From the NCBI RefSeq assembly GCF_000208745.1, contig NC_030851.1, positions 23,208,991 through 23,272,990 on the forward strand: a stretch of DNA of 64,000 bases, given 5' to 3'. The translations under genes were made by a program, and so were the position numbers. The notes beneath the pieces were generated by a model. That model had not been told where the DNA came from, searched no databases, and saw nothing but the letters and a program-made list of their open reading frames with translations. This document shows, one piece after another, positions 56,698 to 64,000 of this stretch; positions within the stretch are counted from its first letter, which is position 1, and every line of letters starts with the position of its first letter. This DNA comes from Theobroma cacao (taxonomy: Eukaryota > Streptophyta > Magnoliopsida > Malvales > Malvaceae).

Positions 56698-59335
56698 CTC
56701 ATATGGGCATAGCCCACTAAGCCCAAGCAAGCCTTTTTATGCAATCCTGATCATCATTCCCAACCATCATTTCTAAAACCACATATTATAATTATCCACT
56801 AAAAATATTTCAGTAACATTTTATAATAACCTAATACTTACAATTTTATTATATCAAAGTAATGTCACCCGTTTGCCAACTCCTAGTGGCATCAGTAATC
56901 AAATATACATATTTGACTTATGACATGGATACTAGCGGATTACATTACATATACGTGTTCACAGGTAACAGACCCTTAATCGTCAGCGGAGTGACCGTGG
57001 GTGAAGGTACAGCTACTGAGATGCCATAGTACCTACCAAGAAGACGAGCATATGTGGACATCCAATCTAGGTACCAATTGCCTCTAAATCTGAAAACATG
57101 AAGTTTAAAAACGTGAATATAAAAATAAGTGAGTGAACATAAGAAGGGAACAAGCAATTGATAAGGAGAACTTAAAAATCATGATGCACTTGTTTCAAAA
57201 ACAATGTAATTGATTTAATTTATTACTAAAAACCCCTCATTTCAAACTTTAATTAATAACCTTATAGTGTTGCAAAAACCCATGACAAATACATGAAGTT
57301 AAATGGGTGAAAAATTGTCAAAATCAAGCAAGGTAGCAAGCAAGACAACAAGTTTCTCGCTGTAGTGAGAAACAGTCTCAGTTTGCATATGTGTCGGTTT
57401 TTCCAGTATATCTCCCACTACAGAAGTTCAATTGACTTGATTTTTAGACCATTAGAAAGTTAAGAGCCTGGGATAAAACTTTGATGTTTACCACTTTTCC
57501 CAGTTCTGAGTGAAAGGTGGTTAAAATAGTTGTCAAAGTATAAGCACTGCACCAAAATTTGGGTCTACCAGAGAGTTTCTCGCTACAGTGAGAATCCATT
57601 TTAGCTGCAGCGAAATTACTCGCTGTAACGAGAATTCCTTTTTGCTGCAGCGAGAAATAGGGCTGGTTTGTGCCACCACCACCCGAGAGTTTCTCGCTGC
57701 AGCGAGATTCAGGGTAGATGACAATTAAGGGATTTTCACATGCCACAAAATTCATTTCTACCATATTGCACATCAAAGTGAACACATTGACAATAATCAC
57801 GTTTCTCATTATTTATTTCAATCACATATTATAATCATAAACTTTCTATCACATATACATATATAAACATATATAAACACGTACACCACCCCACTTCATT
57901 CATCGTCATGTGCACTCCCTACTGGCACATAATCGGGTCATCATCGACTTATGCGCACTCCCTACTCGCACATAGCCGGATCATCATCGGCTTATGCGCA
58001 CTCCCTACTCACACATAGCCGGGTCATCATCAGCTCATGTGCACTCCCATATCGCACATAGCTGGGTCATCATTATCACACAACATTATTCATCAATGCA
58101 CAACATATATTCATATATAAATACATACCAACATAATATAAGAGCACATGGATTCATCCTTTTACACAATTCACATTTTCACAACATCAAAACATTTTAT
58201 CAAGGGCTTGTTCCCATGCATAATTTAATGAAAAATCAAGTAAAATCATTTAAATGCTTCATCCCAACACATATGTATTTCCTAAAAACACTTTGATGCA
58301 AGTTCACTCACTGGTCTTGTTGATTCTTTTGCTTGACTCTAACCTCAACTAATGCTCCAAATGGATATGTGAGGCCTTATTGGAACCTATACACACACAA
58401 CATCACAACCCAACCCAAATTGGCATTAATATAATTCCAAAAGCACTTTCCTAATCAAGTTCAACTAGTTATTCCTAACTAGCTTCCAATTGCCATTAAG
58501 TGGCTAGTTATTCACACTACTCTAGTCACCCTAAGAGTGAATAAACAACCTCGATAATAAGACACTCACAAACCCCATTGTTAGCCATTATCAACAACTA
58601 AAGAAATTTAACCTTATCTATACTCACCTTGATGGTATTTGTAGTTGAATTCTCTTTCAAAATTCTTCAAGCTAACAAGGGAAATCACACACTCTCTCTA
58701 CATGTCCAGCTAGTGAGAGGAAGATGGAAGTAAGACTTTTTAAGGGTTTTAAGGTGAGAGAGTGAAAGAGCACAAAAGGTTCTATGAAAAAGTGCTCAAA
58801 AGCATGAGAATTGAAGCTAGAGAGAGAAAATTATGGAAGCGTTAAGGAGGCTCCCATGGAGATGAAGAAACGTGAGATGGGAAGGGAAGAAGAAATGGCT
58901 GGAAGCTGCTAGAAATTGCTGGAGCTTTAGATATTTATATCTAAAGTTTATCTATGTCTCACATAAATTACCAAAATGCCCTTAACATGGTGACTTTGTC
59001 TTCCTCTCATCCTTTGTGCAACTTTTTACTTTTTTGACACTAGGGCAAGGTCCATAATAGTCTAGAAATACTCGGGTTCACGAAAACATAAAAATTTAGA
59101 TCCGAGATGTAAAATGACCATTTTGCCCCCTACCTTGGAAATCTTCATTATTTCTATTTCCTTCGTCATCTTATCCTTATTTTCATCATTCATTTGTGCC
59201 TTAGGCCTACTCAAGCCTTAATAATGTTTAAAAGCATACTTCTAGGGGCTCACTAAAGAAAATGATGAGATTACCCCTAGTCCGTTTTATCGTGTCTACT
59301 TCTAGTTACGTATCTATAGAGGTCGAGGTTTCACA
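56698..59335 (-). repeat. Gypsy LTR copy C
   Basis: About 2.64 kb, collinear with copies A and B but lacking the terminal tgtcacgaccc; it begins at 'atgggcatagcccactaagc'. The sense-strand start at 59335 is TGTGAAACCTCGACC. It carries palindromes at 57360-57710 and about four ~43-bp minisatellite units at 57905-58075. Interior sequence lies to its right, so it is the 3' LTR of a minus-strand element. Confidence 0.78.
57905..58075. repeat. ~43-bp minisatellite inside the Gypsy LTR
   Basis: About four units of 'cttatgcgcactccctactc' followed by 'gcacatagccgggtcatcat' and 'cgg'. The same repeat has about three units in copy B (54450-54575) and is replaced by a different short repeat in copy A. 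Confidence 0.8.
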
Positions 59336-62300
59336 GGTTCACTTTTGAATTACCCTTTTTACTCAGTAATCAACCTCAATTAGCAGCCGGTAAGCATTAT
59401 TGGCCACCACCTCAAAGTAGAAGGTACTACAGTCTCCCTCACTTAATATGAATTCATCCTCGAATTCGAATCAGCGTGGGATGAACAATCAAAATTCTAA
59501 AATTCTTTACATCACTTCCATTGGCCATTCTTAACATAAGATATATAATTATCTGTACTACTCTTGTTAGATCAAAACGATACCATTCTTCATCTTATGA
59601 AGAGAATTCAAATATGCTATTAATTCTAGTCACATATCAATCAAATCATCCTTAAATCCTCAATTATACATGTTGACTTAGCCATCCACAATTCCTCTAC
59701 CTCGACCTTTTATCAAACCTTCCATACAAATTCCATTCGAGCATTTCATAATATGTAAGGATCAAAACGAGCTTTATTTATTTTAGATATATTTAACATC
59801 ATGGATGATTCAAATCTAGTAACTATTAGTAACCATATTCCTAAAAACAAAGCTCTAGTACTCTCATGATCGAGTGCTTACTAGATAAATCTTAACTTAT
59901 ACCACGAAGCAATTCAATAAATCATGACATTCACATACCTCCTATGATCTTAACCAATCCCTTTAATCAATAACTCAACTTCTCAAGGTTAAAGTTGCTC
60001 AAAATTTTCCTTTAAGGTTCCTTTCTAAGTCTAATCTTGATTACTAATCGTTTCTATATTTCCAATGTTCGTAGCTAATTTGTTCATCATCAATCACATA
60101 CAACATATCTAACTTGATATTCTTCAAATTTTCTCCAAATGCTAAATCTTGTGACCTTATTAGTTTATCAGTCCGAAGATGAGATTTGACGCTTACCTCT
60201 CCTTAAGTGTATATTAAAATCAAGGAATCATTTACTAAGACCTTTCTGAAATCAACTTCTTTAGCCCTTTTACCTCAGAAAATTAAATCCATAATCCTTC
60301 ATTTCGAATCATGAGCTCTATGCCAATCAAGGCAGATTTTACACTTTTAATTACATGAATTCAAATGCACACCTTTACTCATAAGCTATAAATTTTTTAC
60401 CCAAATCTCCATAAGTCAAAACCTTATATTGAAGCTATACCAGTACTCATATGTTCCATTCCATTACCCTTTAGAGAATTAAATCTATGGCATACTTCTC
60501 TATTTGGGTACTTCATAACAGCCTAACAAATTCTAGCTTACAATTAAGCTAGTTCATATGCCAAGCCTCTCAGGTTGTATCAAAACACCAAAGTTGATCA
60601 CAATATAATAAAAATTGAGGAACTTATACCAAAAGTATAAACACTTACTTTTAAGCTAACAACATTATAATCAACTTGTTCACTGCTAAAATCACCAATA
60701 AATCATCTTAATCACTGTCTAGCGCTATAACCATTGATAGAATATTATCATTGAATCAAATAATAACCAACTCCATATGAGTTTTTTTTTTGTTTTGTAC
60801 CAATATGCAACATATATATTCATACATATATGTTTTTTTCCAAAAATTTTAACTTCGGGTAGCCTTAGGCATATCAAGCACAATAAGCCATCTGTAAAAC
60901 CAAAATAACCAACAATCAAGTTTAGAATCAACTCTTCTTATAGTTGGTTAGATCATGCTCATCATTTGTGGTGAATACATAAAGCTGATCCCAATATTCT
61001 ATTCTTATACGAGAATCGACCACTAATTGACACCATCCCCAAAGCACCATGTGTCTTAAAAATTATTATTTTTAGCCAAAATTCATATTCTAATATCATG
61101 CTTCTAGGTCGTAGCTCATTACCAAAATCTTTACTCGTATATAAATACTCGAATATCATTTTTTTTCTAAGTAGATTTTTACAATTTTCGTAGCATATTT
61201 CTATTCCCTTACCAAGGGTAGTATCATTTAATCAAACCATGTCACCCTCATTCTCTAAACATTTGAAGCATAATTCAACCTTTGCCTATCCCTATCAGGC
61301 ACTTTACCTTGATAATTACTCAAAATAAATTAGAACTTGTGGGGGAAGCACATTTCATAATTTATGCCTTGCGTCTACAATTATGTCGAGACCAAAACCT
61401 CATCAGGTCCACAAATCGGTAGGATAATCATTGCCTCAAACTAGCATTTCCAAATATACTTATACTTGTATCATATCTTCATACTTATGTGACATATCAG
61501 TCATTAGCCCAACTTGACTATATAGCCATTTGCTCTTTGAGCTTTAATGTTGTCTCACTGTGAAAAATCTTTCGAATTTATCTCATTAGGGTATTCACAA
61601 GGTGGATACATGTCCATAACTTACAGTTCAAGGCCTAAAGCATTGAACACAATCTTATCATTGATGTTCTATGCTATATCATATAATACAAAATATAATC
61701 TAATAATTATGACAATAAAATTCTAAAGTTCCACCTTTATCTACCAATCATAGCTTCCTTTATGAGCACATACTTTACACTGCTTGATTGTTCACAAGCC
61801 ACTCATGGCCATCCAAATTCGACCTCTTATAGCAAGTCAAACTAATATATTATTCTTATGTTTTCCAATACACTTCCAAAATGCTTAAACATATCCTTTA
61901 ATAGAATTCTGTTAAGGACTCAGACAATCAAAGGCTTATCTTCAAAGCCACGCATAACTTTAACAATTTAATATATATTCGATAACATTTAGCTCATTAA
62001 CCCCATTAAACATTATTTTAAGATCTTTCAAGATGTTCTTCCTTTTATTTCGGACCGAACCAAACTAACTTAATATAATTGCATTGATTATCCTTGGCCT
62101 TTTTATGCTCGTCATAACAACATCTAGGTTTCACCCATCATTCGTCTTAATGACTTTCAGCCTTTCGCAACATAGTTCTCATACATGTTAGGGCATTTTT
62201 AATTTCATACCAAGCCTATAGTCATGTAATCACCAATTAAGCCAAATCTTTCTATGGAATATCTCCTTCCATATGATGAATGTGAATCACAAGATATACA

Positions 62301-62380
62301 ACTCCAAGTGTATGCCTACATATTGGTAACATCCATATATTTCATGGTCATAAAAATCACAATTTGCAAAACTAGCTTTC
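59336..62380 (-). other. Decayed Gypsy interior, no readable genes
   Basis: Next to copy C the minus strand reads 'gaattcgaggatgaattc' followed by 'aagtgagggagactgtag' (59430-59475), the usual end of a plant Gypsy polyprotein region and purine-rich tract. Beyond this, to 62380, there is AT-rich DNA with many stops. The short minus-strand ORFs at 60725-60931 and 60962-61159 show no domain. It may be a non-coding interior or a heavily mutated one. Confidence 0.45.
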
Positions 62381-63330
62381 TGTTGGTCCCAATAATATGT
62401 GCTAGAGGGGGGGTGAATAGCACAATTTGGCTCTCACTAAAGTTGCCTCTTTAATGGGGACAAATACAAGATGAACTATAAATTTAAAGATGAGTGAAAA
62501 ACTAAAGCAGTGGAGATAATACACAAATATTTATAGTGGTTCGGTCCAAGACCTACATCCACTACCTTGATTGTTCAACCAAGGATTTTTCAAACCAAAT
62601 CAAGCAATCCAAGCTTGAATAAATTCCTTAGAGTGACTCGTTCACTCTAAGTGTATAAGAAAAGAAGAAATAAAGAAGTACCTATGATCATTTACTTGAT
62701 CTAGATGGTACAAGATGAAGTGCTGAACTCTATTACAAAGATTGACGTATAAGTGCAGTAAGGTGCAGAGAGGATTTTCTGGTTTTTCAGTTTTATATCA
62801 CTTGGAAGCCTTCAATTCTCTCAAAAACTGATTTCTAACCATTAGAAGACCCTTTTATACTTGGAGAAACAACTCTGATGGCAATTTGATAGTTTATGGC
62901 CGTTGAAAATAGTTGAGGATGAGTTCTAGCTGTTAATCTATCTTGTAGTGCTCTGGTTCAAATTGCAAATAGAGAGCTCTTAGTCGACTGACTTGGTCGA
63001 CTAAGTTGGTTTTGTTTCAAGTTGCAGATTCTGGCAGAGAGCAGTTAGTTGACTGACTTGGTCGATTAAGCCGGTTCTGTTTCTCAAACTTTTCAGCCCG
63101 CCATTTCTCCAATTTGAATTTTAGCCAACTAATACTCTTCATTATCCAACTAAGGACCTTTTTTTTTTGTTAATCAATCGTTTTTCTTCATTCATATGAT
63201 CTTTGGTTTACACTTTTGAAGGATTCATTTATTATTTACATATAATTTTTGTCCTACACACTTAAACAATATAGTTAGACACCAATGAATGAGAATATTT
63301 TGCTATCATCAAAAACATATAAAGTCAACA
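62381..63330 (-). repeat. Copia 3' LTR (second element of the same family)
   Basis: 950 bp running TGTTGGTCCC...AGTCAACA, collinear with the LTRs at 21164 and 28470 but shorter. It shares the TATA block, the 'tcactctaa' block and two palindrome-bearing units in place of three (62980-63072). The interior sequence to its right shows it is the 3' LTR of a minus-strand copy. Confidence 0.85.
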
Positions 63331-63661
63331 TTCTCTATCTCTTATTTTTGATGATGACAAATCATTCCAAGATTAAGAATGCAATGTTTATGTTTAATAT
63401 GAATGCTTTAAATCTTTACGCATAATGAGTTGCTCCCTCTTAGTCAATGCATATAGTTTTCTTTAAAGATTTTTAATAAAATTTTTATAATATCTATAAT
63501 AGCTAAACAATATAACAATATCCACAGTAGAAAGCAACTAGCACATAATATTCAACAAAACCATAACTAAGCATCACACACATAAATTAAACATGAAAAC
63601 CTATCACACTCAACTTAACTTAGTTTTCCTTCTCTTTTTTTTTGTCATTAAACAAGATATT
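63331..63661 (-). mobile_element. Copia interior next to the 3' LTR, truncated
   Basis: 'gatgatgacaaatcattc' next to the LTR and 'tgctccctcttagtcaatgcat' near 63432 match the nested Copia at 22381-22500. The element is cut at 63661 by a Gypsy-type LTR. Confidence 0.7.
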
Positions 63662-64000
63662 TGTGAGACCCTATCAAGCTCGATTAAAAGACGGTATTGT
63701 ACCGAGTGGTACAACTAAGTTAAATCGAGCCTTGAACTAATTCAAATAGAAATTCTAAGAGGAATTTGAAAATTTTGAAACCAACAGAATGGCTTAGAAT
63801 AGTGATTTGGAGTTCAAGGTCCAGTTTGGAGTCCATCAGAAAATTGACCAATTAGGGACAAAACGGTCATTTTACCATTTGATGATAAAATTGAGATTTT
63901 TAGCCAAGATTTGATCACATTTGACCAAGAATAATTATATAAAATATAATTATGATTATTGGAGTATAAAATGATGTTTAGCAGTGAAAAATTATGATTC
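63662..64000 (+). repeat. Gypsy-type LTR start (cut by window edge)
   Basis: Begins TGTGAGACCCTATCAAG and matches, in inverted orientation, the segment 1-490. Shared order: 'cggtattgtaccgagtggtac', 'aactaRttcaaatag', 'gttcaagg', then the 'aacggtcattttaccatt' motif. It interrupts a Copia element. Confidence 0.6.

Overview
This window is nuclear DNA from a flowering plant, most likely a eudicot. It is AT-rich, its genes are split by GT-AG introns, and most of it is layered plant retrotransposons. Some repeat families, with TTAGTCGACTAA or CTCGCTGCAGCGAG motifs in their LTRs, remind me of Malvaceae such as cacao, but this is a weak guess that cannot be settled from the sequence alone. Only three host protein-coding genes are well supported, all on the minus strand: a one-exon gene for a small conserved plant protein of unknown function (7056-7463), an LPP2-like lipid phosphate phosphatase (coding exons 34053-38829), and an LPP1/LPP3-like lipid phosphate phosphatase (coding exons 45736-48800). 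The two phosphatase genes share their internal exon lengths (88, 110, 189 and 60 nt) and all three PAP2 catalytic motifs, so they are tandem paralogues.

Layout. 1-4.3 kb: a Gypsy-type LTR edge, then a plus-strand Copia fragment (partial LTR, primer binding site, broken gag and protease), then the decayed end of a Gypsy-type LTR. 4.3-12.9 kb: mostly unrecognised AT-rich DNA, with the small gene at 7.1-7.5 kb and a degenerate minisatellite at 10.1-10.6 kb. 12.9-14.1 kb: a 5'-truncated LINE with a 19-bp target duplication. 16.3-32.7 kb: a near full-length LINE (minus strand, 16-bp target duplication, RRM/DUF4283-type ORF1, endonuclease-RT-RNase H ORF2). It is split by an 8.5-kb Copia element at 21.16-29.67 kb and by a 0.74-kb hAT-like element at 31.25-31.98 kb. 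The Copia has lost its protease and integrase but carries an extra sense-strand ORF between RNase H and its 3' LTR. 34-49 kb: the two phosphatase genes, with inverted-repeat (MITE-like) insertions in the long intron of the first. 50-59.3 kb: a deleted Gypsy pol and a stack of about 2.6-kb Gypsy LTRs, one of them a solo LTR nested inside another copy of the same family. 59.3-62.4 kb: AT-rich DNA without usable ORFs, probably decayed Gypsy interior. 62.4-64 kb: a second Copia 3' LTR and flank, cut by another Gypsy-type LTR.

The phosphatases are expected to be membrane enzymes that dephosphorylate phosphatidic acid and related lipids. The transposons have no visible functional link to them. I found no CRISPR, operon or defence-type system. 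The less ordinary signals are the exactly spaced 73-bp palindrome units in the Copia U3, the palindrome arrays in the unrelated Gypsy LTRs, the extra ORF in the Copia element, and the coding minisatellite at the end of the second phosphatase.
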